Positions 1-7,109 are shown, counted from the stretch's first letter. The stretch is 15,076 nt of DNA from Deltaproteobacteria bacterium (GCA_030605675.1 JAUWHV010000134.1:1-15076), one strand, 5' to 3'. Notes: a model not told the origin generated them from the letters alone. Numbers and translations: made by a program.

Positions 1-1
1 C

Positions 2-175
2 CCGCATACTTCCAAGCTCACTACTATGGGGTCCGGGAAGAGGGGAGATAAAATCAATATTGAGGTAGATCTCATTGGTAAGTATATTGAAAAATTACTT
101 TTGGCCGGGCATATTAAAACAGAGAAACCGACCGATATTGACACGGAGTTTCTGGCACGGCATGGGTTTCTATAG
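2..175 (+). CDS. ribE: Riboflavin synthase alpha chain, C-terminal part (5' truncated by window edge)
   Basis: The last 57 codons of a gene whose start lies before the window. Riboflavin synthase dismutates two 6,7-dimethyl-8-ribityllumazine molecules into riboflavin and a pyrimidinedione, the final step of the pathway. The visible part matches the C-terminal end of the second lumazine-binding repeat: a T-x-L-T-T-M-G segment, then GDKINIEVDLIGKYIEKLL, where family members usually have GD-x-VN-x-E-x-D-x-x-x-KY. A short tail ends in HGFL. The stop codon TAG (173-175) shares its final G with a hairpin repeat that follows at once. The downstream genes ribBA and ribH are the other late-pathway genes, which supports the call. 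Only the C-terminus is visible, so domain completeness cannot be judged. Confidence 0.85.
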   Translation, partial: PHTSKLTTMGSGKRGDKINIEVDLIGKYIEKLLLAGHIKTEKPTDIDTEFLARHGFL

Positions 176-250
176 TGTCTGAACGGAAAGACAGTTCAGA
201 CACAATTTTGAATTCTAAATGTTGAATTTTGAATTAAAAAAAGGAAATAA
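175..250 (+). repeat. Interspersed hairpin repeat, copy 1 (with AT-rich tail)
   Basis: A perfect 10-bp inverted repeat, GTGTCTGAAC (175-184) and GTTCAGACAC (194-203), encloses a 9-nt loop. An AT-rich tail follows, containing two TTTTGAATT direct repeats and a run of A. The same hairpin plus tail occurs, almost base for base, in inverted orientation at 11022-11098, and in a shorter form at 1536-1577. The first base of the hairpin is the last base of the ribE stop codon. The 152-bp gap between ribE and ribBA (176-327) holds this repeat and AT-rich sequence. I see no FMN riboswitch signature in it and no convincing promoter. The hairpin could act as a weak terminator or as an mRNA-stabilising stem, but it lacks a strong T-run. 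Confidence 0.85.
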
Positions 251-327
251 CCTTAATATGTTAATTGTCTCTAACCTAAATTGAGAAAACAAAAGACGAA
301 AATTTTTTTAACGAGGTTTATTTAACA

Positions 328-1536
328 ATGTCATTATCCACTATAGAAGAAGCCCTTGAGGATATTCGGGCTGGAAAAATGTTTATCCTTGTCGACGACG
401 AGGACCGGGAAAACGAGGGTGACCTCACTATGGCTGCAGAAAACGTGACTCCTGAGGCCATCAATTTCATGGCCAGGTATGGTCGCGGCTTAATTTGTCT
501 TGCCCTTACGGAAGAGCGGGTAAACAAGCTAAAGCTCCCTATGATGACTTCCCAGAATACGTCTATGTACGGCACGGCCTTTACAGTATCCATAGAGGCT
601 AAACATGGAGTCACAACAGGTATCTCTGCCCATGACAGAGCAACTACTATCCTGACTGCCATAGCAGACGAATCCGGTCCGGAGGATATTGCCATGCCGG
701 GCCATGTCTTTCCATTAAAGGCAAGGGAGGGAGGAGTCCTGGTGAGAGCAGGCCAGACCGAGGGTTCAGTGGATCTCGCAAGGCTTGCAGGCCTGAAGCC
801 CTCCGGGGTCATATGCGAAATCATGAAGGACGATGGGACCATGGCCCGGATGCCTGACCTTGAAGTCTTTTCTAAGAAACACGATCTCAGGATTGTCACA
901 ATTGCAGACCTCATAGCCTATCGTCTTCGCACTGAGAGTTTTGTGCATCGGGAGGTTGAGACCAGGCTGCCCTCCAGATTCGGCGGCGAATGGAAGCTCA
1001 TCGTCTACAGCAGTATAATCGATCCTAATGAGCATCTTGCCCTGGTGCTGGGGGATCAGGAAATCCGAGCAGATGAGGAAATTCTGGTGCGTGTGCACTC
1101 TGAGTGTCTGACAGGAGATGTGCTTGGTTCCCTCAGATGTGATTGCGGTCCGCAGTTACAGAGGGCCATGAGTCAGATAGCCAAAGAAGGCCGGGGTGTC
1201 CTTGTCTACATGAGGCAGGAGGGCCGGGGTATCGGCCTTTTGAACAAACTTCGGGCGTACTGTCTCCAGGATCAGGGAAGAGATACCGTGGAGGCCAACC
1301 GTGAACTGGGCTTTAAACCGGATCTTAGGGACTATGGTGTCGGTGCCCAGATCTTGCGGGATCTTGGGGTGAGAAAAATGAGACTCATGACAAACAATCC
1401 CAAAAAGATTGTGGGGCTTGAGGGTTATGGAATGGAAGTGGTGGAAAGAGTCCCTATTGAAATTCCACCCAATGAGGAGAATGTGGACTATCTAATGTGT
1501 AAGAAAGAGAAGATGGGACATCTGTTACATATTTAG
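328..1536 (+). CDS. ribBA: Bifunctional 3,4-dihydroxy-2-butanone-4-phosphate synthase / GTP cyclohydrolase II
   Basis: 402 residues, a normal length for RibBA. Residues 1 to about 200 are the RibB domain (ribulose 5-phosphate to 3,4-dihydroxy-2-butanone 4-phosphate plus formate), with the acidic motif DDEDRENEGD at 23-32. Residues from about 205 are the RibA domain (GTP to the diaminopyrimidine precursor). It carries the zinc ligands C260, C271 and C273 in the usual C-x10-C-x-C spacing and the RQEGRGIG motif at about 296-303. Both pathway branches therefore start from one protein. One oddity: the RibB motif usually written GHTEA reads GQTEG here, with Gln143 where the metal-binding His is expected. 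Start chosen at ATG 328, preceded by an ACGAGG Shine-Dalgarno-like stretch about 10 nt upstream. The TAG stop merges into the next hairpin repeat. Confidence 0.96.
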   Translation: MSLSTIEEALEDIRAGKMFILVDDEDRENEGDLTMAAENVTPEAINFMARYGRGLICLALTEERVNKLKLPMMTSQNTSMYGTAFTVSIEAKHGVTTGISAHDRATTILTAIADESGPEDIAMPGHVFPLKAREGGVLVRAGQTEGSVDLARLAGLKPSGVICEIMKDDGTMARMPDLEVFSKKHDLRIVTIADLIAYRLRTESFVHREVETRLPSRFGGEWKLIVYSSIIDPNEHLALVLGDQEIRADEEILVRVHSECLTGDVLGSLRCDCGPQLQRAMSQIAKEGRGVLVYMRQEGRGIGLLNKLRAYCLQDQGRDTVEANRELGFKPDLRDYGVGAQILRDLGVRKMRLMTNNPKKIVGLEGYGMEVVERVPIEIPPNEENVDYLMCKKEKMGHLLHI

Positions 1537-1577
1537 TGTCTGAACGAAAAACCCGTTCAGACACAATTTTGAATTAA
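1536..1577 (+). repeat. Interspersed hairpin repeat, copy 2 (short form)
   Basis: A perfect 11-bp inverted repeat, GTGTCTGAACG (1536-1546) and CGTTCAGACAC (1554-1564), with a 7-nt loop, followed by CAATTTTGAATTAAGG. It matches copies 1 and 3 through the hairpin and the first TTTTGAATT, then lacks the roughly 21-nt segment that lies between the two TTTTGAATT direct repeats of copy 1. That is what a deletion between direct repeats would leave. As in copy 1, its first G is the last base of a TAG stop codon, here that of ribBA. Confidence 0.85.
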
Positions 1578-1606
1578 GGTATATGTTTTTTAAATCTTCT
1601 TCCACA

Positions 1607-1630
1607 ATTCAGCATTCAGCATTCAGCATT
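1607..1630 (+). repeat. Heptamer tandem repeat (ATTCAGC)x3 upstream of ribH
   Basis: Three exact copies of the 7-nt unit ATTCAGC (1607-1613, 1614-1620, 1621-1627) followed by ATT. The tract ends 26 nt before the ribH start codon, just upstream of its GAGAGGGGA ribosome-binding site. It is one of several short-unit tracts in this window with unrelated unit sequences. The ribBA-ribH gap consists essentially of repeat copy 2 and this tract. Confidence 0.9.
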
Positions 1631-1656
1631 GTTTATATAAGTGAGAGGGGAATATC

Positions 1657-2127
1657 ATGCCTAAGACATTTGAAGGTCACTTACAGGCCCAGGGATTGCG
1701 TTTAGGTATCGTGATTGCGCGATTTAACGAATTCATTTCCAGTAAGCTCCTTGGAGGTGCATTAGATGCGCTTGTCAGGCATGGATGCATAGAAGATGAT
1801 ATTGAAGTGGCCTGGGTGCCCGGGGCCTTTGAAATTCCCCTTGTTGCCAGGCGTATGGCCAATAGCGGCCGCTATGACGCTGTGATATGTCTGGGTTGCG
1901 TCATCCGTGGGGCTACACCACACTTCGACTATGTAGCTGCTGAGACTTCCAAGGGGATCGCACAGGTTGCAATGCAGGCAGATTGCCCTGTTGCCTTTGG
2001 AGTGCTCACCACGGACAGTATCGAGCAGGCCATTGAACGGGCAGGTACCAAGGCCGGGAACAAAGGCTGGGACGCTGCCCTTGCGGCTGTAGAGATGGCA
2101 AACCTCTTAAAAGGCCTAAATGCCTAA
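1657..2127 (+). CDS. ribH: 6,7-dimethyl-8-ribityllumazine synthase
   Basis: 156 residues, the usual size. The enzyme condenses 5-amino-6-ribitylamino-uracil with 3,4-dihydroxy-2-butanone 4-phosphate to make the lumazine used by riboflavin synthase. Family motifs are visible in order: ARFNEFIS (21-28) for substrate binding, VPGAFEIP (54-61), GCVIRGATPHFDYVA (80-94) with the catalytic His at 89, FGVLTTD (114-120), and NKGWDAALAAVEM near the C-terminus. The latter corresponds to the N-K-G-x-E/D-A segment that contributes a conserved Lys. ATG 1657 follows a strong GAGAGGGGA Shine-Dalgarno site. The 3' end overlaps nusB by 8 nt (2120-2127), which indicates translational coupling in a ribH-nusB unit, a very common arrangement in bacteria. 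Confidence 0.97.
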   Translation: MPKTFEGHLQAQGLRLGIVIARFNEFISSKLLGGALDALVRHGCIEDDIEVAWVPGAFEIPLVARRMANSGRYDAVICLGCVIRGATPHFDYVAAETSKGIAQVAMQADCPVAFGVLTTDSIEQAIERAGTKAGNKGWDAALAAVEMANLLKGLNA

Positions 2128-2566
2128 ATTGTCTGTCCGCCATAAAGGGCGAGAGATTGCCCTTCAGATTCTTTACCAATGTGACTGGAATACCATTGAA
2201 GACATAGATAAGGTCATTGTGGAATATGCCACTGGTCTGGCTTCGGAGGTTATCCCTGAAGATGATCCTGCCTTGGCATTCGGCCGGACCCGGCTGCAAG
2301 GGGTGCTTACCCATAAGGCGGAGATCGATTCCATCCTGAAAAAGAACGCCAAGCATTGGCGTTTGGACAGAATGGCCAGTGTAGACAAGAACATTTTGCG
2401 CATAGGGGCCTTTGAGTTATGTTACTGCCCTGATATTCCTCCTAAAGTAGCTATAAATGAGGCCCTTGAGCTTGCAAAAAAGTTTTGTGGCGGGGAATCA
2501 GGCGCCTTTGTCAACGGTATATTGGATGCAGTCTTAAGAGATAGAGAAAGGGCGGAAAAGGCATAG
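2120..2566 (+). CDS. nusB: Transcription antitermination protein NusB
   Basis: 148 residues, a normal NusB length. NusB binds boxA RNA with NusE (S10) and supports antitermination of rRNA operons. Characteristic sections are an N-terminal RHKGREIALQILYQ helix, the segment LDRMASVDKNILRIGAFEL in the middle, and the C-terminal VAINEALELAKKFCGGESGA followed by FVNGILDAV. These are the classic conserved blocks of the all-helical family. It begins inside the last codons of ribH and is followed after 11 nt by leuS, so it is probably cotranscribed with both. Confidence 0.97.
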   Translation: MPKLSVRHKGREIALQILYQCDWNTIEDIDKVIVEYATGLASEVIPEDDPALAFGRTRLQGVLTHKAEIDSILKKNAKHWRLDRMASVDKNILRIGAFELCYCPDIPPKVAINEALELAKKFCGGESGAFVNGILDAVLRDRERAEKA

Positions 2567-2577
2567 TCTCAGATATC

Positions 2578-5127
2578 ATGACAGCACGATATGATTTCAA
2601 AACAATAGAAGAAAGGCATCAGGCCGACTGGGCGAAAGAGGGCTTTTTTTCCGCCAAGGAGGATAGCTCCAGGCCCTGCTATTATGTCCTGGAGATGTTT
2701 CCCTATCCTTCAGGCCGGATACACATGGGTCATGTCAGGAATTACACCATAGGGGACGTAGTGGCCCGGTACAAACGCATGCAAGGTTACAACGTCCTTC
2801 ATCCCATGGGGTGGGACGCCTTTGGTATGCCTGCTGAGAATGCTGCTATTGAACACAGGACCCATCCTGCCACATGGACTTATGAAAACATTAACTACAT
2901 GCGCAAACAACTCAAACGCCTGGGGTTGTCATATGATTGGGAAAGAGAGTTTGCCACATGTGATCCGGAGTACTATCGCTGGGAACAGCTCTTCTTTATC
3001 CAGATGTTTGAAGCAGGACTCGTATATCGCCGGAAATCCAAAATTAACTGGTGTGAAGGTTGCCGGACAGTCCTTGCCAACGAGCAGGTAGAGGACGGCA
3101 AGTGCTGGCGGTGTGATACAGAGGTAGTGGAAAAAGAACTGGATGGGTGGTTTTTTAAGATCACTGACTATACTCAAGAACTCCTGGAAGGATGCGACAG
3201 GCTGACCGGATGGCCGGAAAAGGTCCTCACAATGCAGCGCAACTGGATCGGTCGCAGTGTGGGGACGGAGATCATATTCCCGCTGGCAGGAGTAGATGGC
3301 GAAATCAGGGTATTTACTACCAGACCGGATACCCTTTTTGGTGCGACCTTCATGAGCCTGTCACCGGAACACCCTATGGCCCTGGAACTCTGTATGGGTA
3401 CAGGTCAGGAAGAAGAAGTAAAGACCTTTATAGACCATTGGAGCAAAATACCTTCAAGAGAAAGACAAATCACTCAATCACAAAATCATTCAATCACCAA
3501 ATCACCAAATCACCAAATCACCAAATCCAAAAAAGGTGTCTTCACCGGGGCCTTTGTCAAGCATCCGCTAACCGGTGAAAGTATTCCGATCTACATTGCT
3601 AATTTCGTTTTAATGGAATATGGCACCGGGGCGGTGATGGCTGTCCCTGCTCATGACCAGAGGGACTTTGAGTTTGCCAAGGAATACGAGTTACCCATAA
3701 AGGTAGTAATTCAACCAGAGGGGGAAAACCTGAAGTCCGAGACCATGAAAGAGGCATGGGAAGGCCCCGGCATCCTTGTGAACTCCGGTTCTTTTGATGG
3801 CATGGAGAATGAACAGGCCAAGGAGGCCATAACCGGACACCTGGAGACCCGGGGTCTTGGGAACCAAAAGATCAGCTACCGCCTGAGGGACTGGGGCATA
3901 TCCAGACAGCGCTACTGGGGAACGCCTATTCCCATGGTCCAGTGCGAAACATGCGGGATCGTACCGGTCAGGAAACAAGACCTGCCTGTGATCCTTCCCC
4001 TGGATGCCCGGTTGGACAAGCAGGGCCGGTCTCCCCTTCCCCACCTTGAGAGTTTCTGGTCTACAACTTGCCCCAAGTGCGGTGGACCTGCCCGGCGGGA
4101 AACCGACACAATGGATACCTTTGTGGAGTCATCCTGGTATTTTGCGAGATATGTATGCCCTGATGAAACCTCGGCCCCCCTGGATCGGAAGAGGGTGGAT
4201 AAATGGCTCCCTGTAAATCAGTATATCGGTGGAATTGAACACGCCATACTGCATCTCCTGTATGCAAGATTTTTTACCAAGGTCCTTCGAGACCTGGGAT
4301 GGCTTTCGGCAGATGAGCCTTTTGCAAATCTCCTGACTCAAGGCATGGTCCTCAAGGACGGGGCAAAGATGTCCAAATCCAAGGGGAATGTGGTTGACCC
4401 TGATAAGATGATCCATACTTACGGAGTTGATACGATTCGTCTTTTTATCCTCTTTGCTTCCCCGCCGGAAAGGGACCTCGAATGGAGCGATCAAGGAGTT
4501 GAGGGTGCCAACAGGTTTCTGCACCGGGTCTGGCGTCTGGTCACGGAAAACCTTGAGGGTTTGACCTCAGCAAAGACTGACAAGGAGACCCTGATTCAGG
4601 GGACAAAATCCACTAAGGCCCTCAGACAAAAATCACACCGGACGATTTTAAAAGTTACCGAAGACATTGAACAGCGCTTTCATTTCAATACGGCCATCAG
4701 CGCAGTCATGGAGTTGATCAATGAGGTAATGTCCTGCCTCAACCGGTATGGAACCCCTGAGATGGACCAACAGGGGGATTGGGCCGTACTGAGAGAGGCC
4801 ATGGAAGCAGTGTTGATCTTGCTCTTTCCAATGGTGCCCCACATAACAGACGAACTGTGGCAGCTTCTTGGCCATCAAAGGTCTATAAGTCTTGAACCAT
4901 GGCCTGTTGCAGATCCCGAGATCGCACGTGCTGATACTGTAAATATCGTGGTACAGGTAAATGGTAAGCTTCGCAGCCAGGTCGAAGTAGCTCAGAATAC
5001 AGATAAGGAAATCATCGAATCTATGGCCCTGGATGATCCGAAGGTAAAGCGGTATACACAAGGGAAGGTTGTACATAAAATCATATATGTGCCTGGAAGA
5101 CTGATTAACATTGTGGTAAGGAATTGA
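2578..5127 (+). CDS. leuS: Leucyl-tRNA synthetase with an unusual repeat-encoded insert in the editing domain
   Basis: 849 residues. Charges tRNA-Leu with leucine and edits mischarged tRNA. The class I signature HMGH lies in the PYPSGRIHMGHVRNYTIGDV block near the N-terminus, and KMSKS occurs in DGAKMSKSKGNVVDP. Cys pairs C-E-G-C / C-W-R-C and C-E-T-C / C-P-K-C suggest zinc-binding modules. The CP1 editing domain has TTRPDTLFG and AVPAHDQRDFEFA, including the conserved Asp of the editing site. A typical C-terminal domain ends the protein. Between about residues 297 and 317 a low-complexity Q/N/H/S/T/K stretch is encoded by an 8-nt tandem repeat (3466-3529); relatives have a shorter charged linker there. 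No clear Shine-Dalgarno site precedes ATG 2578, but the N-terminus MTARYDFKTIE fits the family. Confidence 0.97.
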   Translation: MTARYDFKTIEERHQADWAKEGFFSAKEDSSRPCYYVLEMFPYPSGRIHMGHVRNYTIGDVVARYKRMQGYNVLHPMGWDAFGMPAENAAIEHRTHPATWTYENINYMRKQLKRLGLSYDWEREFATCDPEYYRWEQLFFIQMFEAGLVYRRKSKINWCEGCRTVLANEQVEDGKCWRCDTEVVEKELDGWFFKITDYTQELLEGCDRLTGWPEKVLTMQRNWIGRSVGTEIIFPLAGVDGEIRVFTTRPDTLFGATFMSLSPEHPMALELCMGTGQEEEVKTFIDHWSKIPSRERQITQSQNHSITKSPNHQITKSKKGVFTGAFVKHPLTGESIPIYIANFVLMEYGTGAVMAVPAHDQRDFEFAKEYELPIKVVIQPEGENLKSETMKEAWEGPGILVNSGSFDGMENEQAKEAITGHLETRGLGNQKISYRLRDWGISRQRYWGTPIPMVQCETCGIVPVRKQDLPVILPLDARLDKQGRSPLPHLESFWSTTCPKCGGPARRETDTMDTFVESSWYFARYVCPDETSAPLDRKRVDKWLPVNQYIGGIEHAILHLLYARFFTKVLRDLGWLSADEPFANLLTQGMVLKDGAKMSKSKGNVVDPDKMIHTYGVDTIRLFILFASPPERDLEWSDQGVEGANRFLHRVWRLVTENLEGLTSAKTDKETLIQGTKSTKALRQKSHRTILKVTEDIEQRFHFNTAISAVMELINEVMSCLNRYGTPEMDQQGDWAVLREAMEAVLILLFPMVPHITDELWQLLGHQRSISLEPWPVADPEIARADTVNIVVQVNGKLRSQVEVAQNTDKEIIESMALDDPKVKRYTQGKVVHKIIYVPGRLINIVVRN
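3466..3529 (+). repeat. 8-nt tandem repeat (CAAATCAC-type, 8 units) inside leuS
   Basis: Eight consecutive 8-nt units: the first four are variants (CAAATCAC, TCAATCAC, AAAATCAT, TCAATCAC), then three are exact CAAATCAC and the last is CAAATCCA. The tract totals 64 nt and is read in frame as residues of the type QITQSQNHSITKSPNHQITK. Because 8 is not a multiple of 3, gain or loss of one unit would shift the leuS frame. A change of three units would keep it. Confidence 0.95.
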
Positions 5128-5137
5128 GGTCTATCAG

Positions 5138-5698
5138 ATGATTAAATTTTTACAAATCGTTTCCTGTACACGTCACAGGGGGCGTTTTATCCTTGCTGTT
5201 TTTGCCTTCTGTGTCCTCTGGACCTCGTTATCCGGTTGTGGATACCACTGTGCCGAACGTATAGAATCATTACCTCCCTGGATAAAAACCGTATATGTGG
5301 CACCATGGGCCAACCGCAGCAACGAACTTCTCCTCGGGGTCTGGATAACCGAAGAACTCAGACATGAATTTTTAAGGGGCAGAGGACTGAAGCTTGTCAC
5401 AAAGGATGAAGCCGATGTGATCCTTGAGGGAGAGATTGTAAGCACAAGCACCAGCGGTCTTTCCTATGTTAGATACGACCGGGCTGTTGAACGACGCATC
5501 ACAGCCGAGTGCTCTGTGCATCTGGTGCGCCGCGAAGGCGGCAAGGTCATATGGCAGACCGGTAATATTGTGAGAGAAGAAAGCTTTCTTGTGGGAAAGG
5601 ATGTAATGCAGACCGAGGGCCTCAAGGACGAGGCACTGCAAAAACTCAGCCGCGACGTGGCTGAGATAATCTATCACAGGATTACAGGTGTCTTCTAA
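5138..5698 (+). CDS. lptE: LPS-assembly lipoprotein LptE
   Basis: 186 residues. LptE plugs the LptD barrel and helps deliver lipopolysaccharide to the outer leaflet of the outer membrane. An N-terminal signal peptide with a basic stretch (TRHRGR, about 11-16) and a hydrophobic core (17-30) ends in the lipobox LSGC, with the lipidated Cys at 34, then GYH. G-C-G-Y at this point is typical of LptE. The rest has the family's pattern: V-Y-V-A-P-W-x-N-R (a variant of the usual I-P-x-F-x-N-x), E-L-x-x-E-F-x-R, A-D-V-I-L-E-G, and a basic/polar segment ending in W. It follows leuS after 10 nt, the usual neighbour. Its stop codon overlaps the end of rpsT on the other strand by 4 nt. Confidence 0.9.
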   Translation: MIKFLQIVSCTRHRGRFILAVFAFCVLWTSLSGCGYHCAERIESLPPWIKTVYVAPWANRSNELLLGVWITEELRHEFLRGRGLKLVTKDEADVILEGEIVSTSTSGLSYVRYDRAVERRITAECSVHLVRREGGKVIWQTGNIVREESFLVGKDVMQTEGLKDEALQKLSRDVAEIIYHRITGVF

Positions 5699-5976
5699 CC
5701 TGCTGCCTGGGCCTTTATCAGTACCTGGACTTTCCTGCTCAGCCTGGAAATGTTCCGTGAAGCTGTACGCTTGTGAATAGTACCCTTGGCCGCTGTCTTG
5801 GCTATGGCCTTTTGAGCCAACCGCATATGCTCCTGGACCTCTGCAGGTGATTTCTCTGCGATGGCGGCCTCAAGTGCCTTTACAACGTTTTTTATTCTTG
5901 TTTTTTTGGAGCTATTGCGCAGTTGACGCTCTTTATTCTGACGTGCCCTCTTAATGGCAGACTTGTGATTGGCCAA
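5695..5976 (-). CDS. rpsT: 30S ribosomal protein S20
   Basis: 93 residues, highly basic. Binds 16S rRNA in the small subunit body. The start MANHKSAIKRARQNKERQLRN is the diagnostic S20 N-terminus; KTRIKNVVKALEAAI and AAKGTIHKRTASRNISRLSRKV are the other conserved blocks. A strong Shine-Dalgarno site (TAGGAGGAT on the minus strand) precedes ATG at 5976, and a good promoter lies further upstream. It converges with lptE with overlapping stop codons and no visible terminator between the two genes. In many relatives rpsT lies close to leuS-lptE, often with holA between, so its position is expected but holA is absent here. Confidence 0.98.
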   Translation of the reverse strand: MANHKSAIKRARQNKERQLRNSSKKTRIKNVVKALEAAIAEKSPAEVQEHMRLAQKAIAKTAAKGTIHKRTASRNISRLSRKVQVLIKAQAAG

Positions 5977-6027
5977 TCTATCCTCCTAGAATATTAATTA
6001 TTATTATTTTCCTAAAGACAAGAACCT

Positions 6028-6056
6028 CATATAATATAGCACCTATTTGATGTCAA
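6028..6056 (-). promoter_or_regulatory. sigma70-type promoter for rpsT
   Basis: On the minus strand a perfect -35 box TTGACA (6051-6056) is separated by 17 nt from TATATG (6028-6033), leaving about 50 nt of leader before the rpsT start. The -35 box ends one base before the ATG of the divergent membrane-protein gene at 6058, so the two genes crowd each other. Confidence 0.7.
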
Positions 6057-6057
6057 C

Positions 6058-6450
6058 ATGGATCTTTCACACCTCTTAGATCATTTTAAGATATTTAGTG
6101 ACGCGCCTGGCCTTTTGGCTGTGGCCATAGTACTGATCTACCTGATGTTGGCCAAGGCTGCTGACATATTTATTGACAAAATCTTAAAGCGCTTGGCAGG
6201 CCTTATAAAGTTCGGTTTTGATGACAGGCTGATACCCTTTGTCCATGGTCCTGTATGCTGGACTGTTGTCTTAATGGGTATCCTTCATGGGCTGATATTG
6301 GTGAAGTTGAAGCCGCCGTGGGCTTTCCCCCAGAGGGATGTTCATCTTATTTCTGCAAATACAAATGAAATCCCGCTTGATAAATCCCTCAATTCAGGTA
6401 TCAACTGTCTTATTGCTGATAATTTTGCAGGGATAGGTTCCAGCCCGTAA
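6058..6450 (+). pseudogene. Truncated MscS-like mechanosensitive channel N-terminus (probable gene fragment)
   Basis: 130 residues. The first 90 resemble the N-terminal transmembrane part of MscS-family channels: a hydrophobic helix (about 17-33), then AADIFIDKILKRLAGLIK followed by GFDDRLIPFVHGPV and a second hydrophobic helix (about 61-80). The FDDRL-x-x-x-x-H-x-P pattern linking two helices is typical of these proteins. The expected third helix and the beta and C-terminal domains are missing; after PPWAF the sequence becomes polar and resembles nothing I know. No good ribosome-binding site precedes ATG 6058. I read it as a remnant cut short by rearrangement, but a small intact membrane protein cannot be excluded. 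Confidence 0.45.
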
Positions 6451-6686
6451 GCCATTGCCTGGTGATGAATTATAAAGAATGGCCAACCAGGCAATTCAGG
6501 CGACGGGAAGAATCGCGGCGTTGGATCAATTTTCAAGAGGTATACAAACAGTTGGCCGGATTATTGGATTGTTTCACACTTTGGAAGAATCTGCAAGTTG
6601 GGTGCATCCGTTGCACCAAACCAGATTGCGGCCACACAAAACAAAGAACCACTGAATCTTGTCCCACATAGATTGATGAACTGCCA
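6451..6686. other. Gap without intact gene, possibly decayed coding sequence
   Basis: No convincing complete gene. On the + strand, the frame of 6464-6655 has one stop (TAA at 6473-6475) and then reads MANQAIQATGRIAAL and onward for 58 codons. This is reminiscent of the helical segment after the ADE-x-R-x-LA block in methyl-accepting chemotaxis proteins (DEL, stop, RMANQAIQATGRI). The resemblance is by eye only and weak. The stretch may be the scar of the event that truncated the MscS-like gene. Confidence 0.2.
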
Positions 6687-7109
6687 ATGTTAGTCGTATC
6701 CACCCGCAGTCTTAAAATCTTGGTCGCTCTCGCCTGGTATGTCGGGGGCATTATACTGCTGCTAAAAGGGGGCCGTCTGCTGGTCGAAGCAGATACGCTG
6801 AAACCAGAACAGGACTGGCCTTGGCTGGCTGCTGTTGCCGGACTGTTCCTTGGTGGCTTGAAAACAAAATTTCTTTTCAACAAAATTTGCCAGAAGAATC
6901 TGGACAGAATAGCCGCCCTGGAGCGGCCGAAGCTCTGGCAGTTTTTCAGGCCGGGGTTCTTTGTGATGTTAACGGTAATGGTTCTGGCCGGCGCAACTTT
7001 ATCCAGACTGGCGCACAACAATTATCCCTTCTTAATCGGCGTGGCCATATTGGATCTCAGTATTGCCATCGCTCTGCTAGGGAGCAGTTATGTCTTTTGG
7101 AAACAATGA
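6687..7109 (+). CDS. Unrecognised integral membrane protein, four predicted helices
   Basis: 140 residues. Not assigned to a family. Hydrophobic segments at about 9-27, 44-57, 90-107 and 114-136 suggest four transmembrane helices. A basic/polar loop sits between the second and third (KTKFLFNKICQKNLDRI followed by AALERPK). The loop also carries LWQFFRPGFF, which leads into helix three. There is no signal peptide beyond the first helix and no catalytic motif that I can see. The stop codon overlaps the next start in an ATGA junction (7106-7109), so the two products are probably made together and may interact. The ribosome-binding site upstream of ATG 6687 is poor. Confidence 0.6.
   Translation: MLVVSTRSLKILVALAWYVGGIILLLKGGRLLVEADTLKPEQDWPWLAAVAGLFLGGLKTKFLFNKICQKNLDRIAALERPKLWQFFRPGFFVMLTVMVLAGATLSRLAHNNYPFLIGVAILDLSIAIALLGSSYVFWKQ

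Noticed and set aside
176..327. FMN riboswitch upstream of ribBA
   Set aside because: None of the conserved FMN-aptamer segments is visible; the gap consists of the hairpin repeat and AT-rich sequence.
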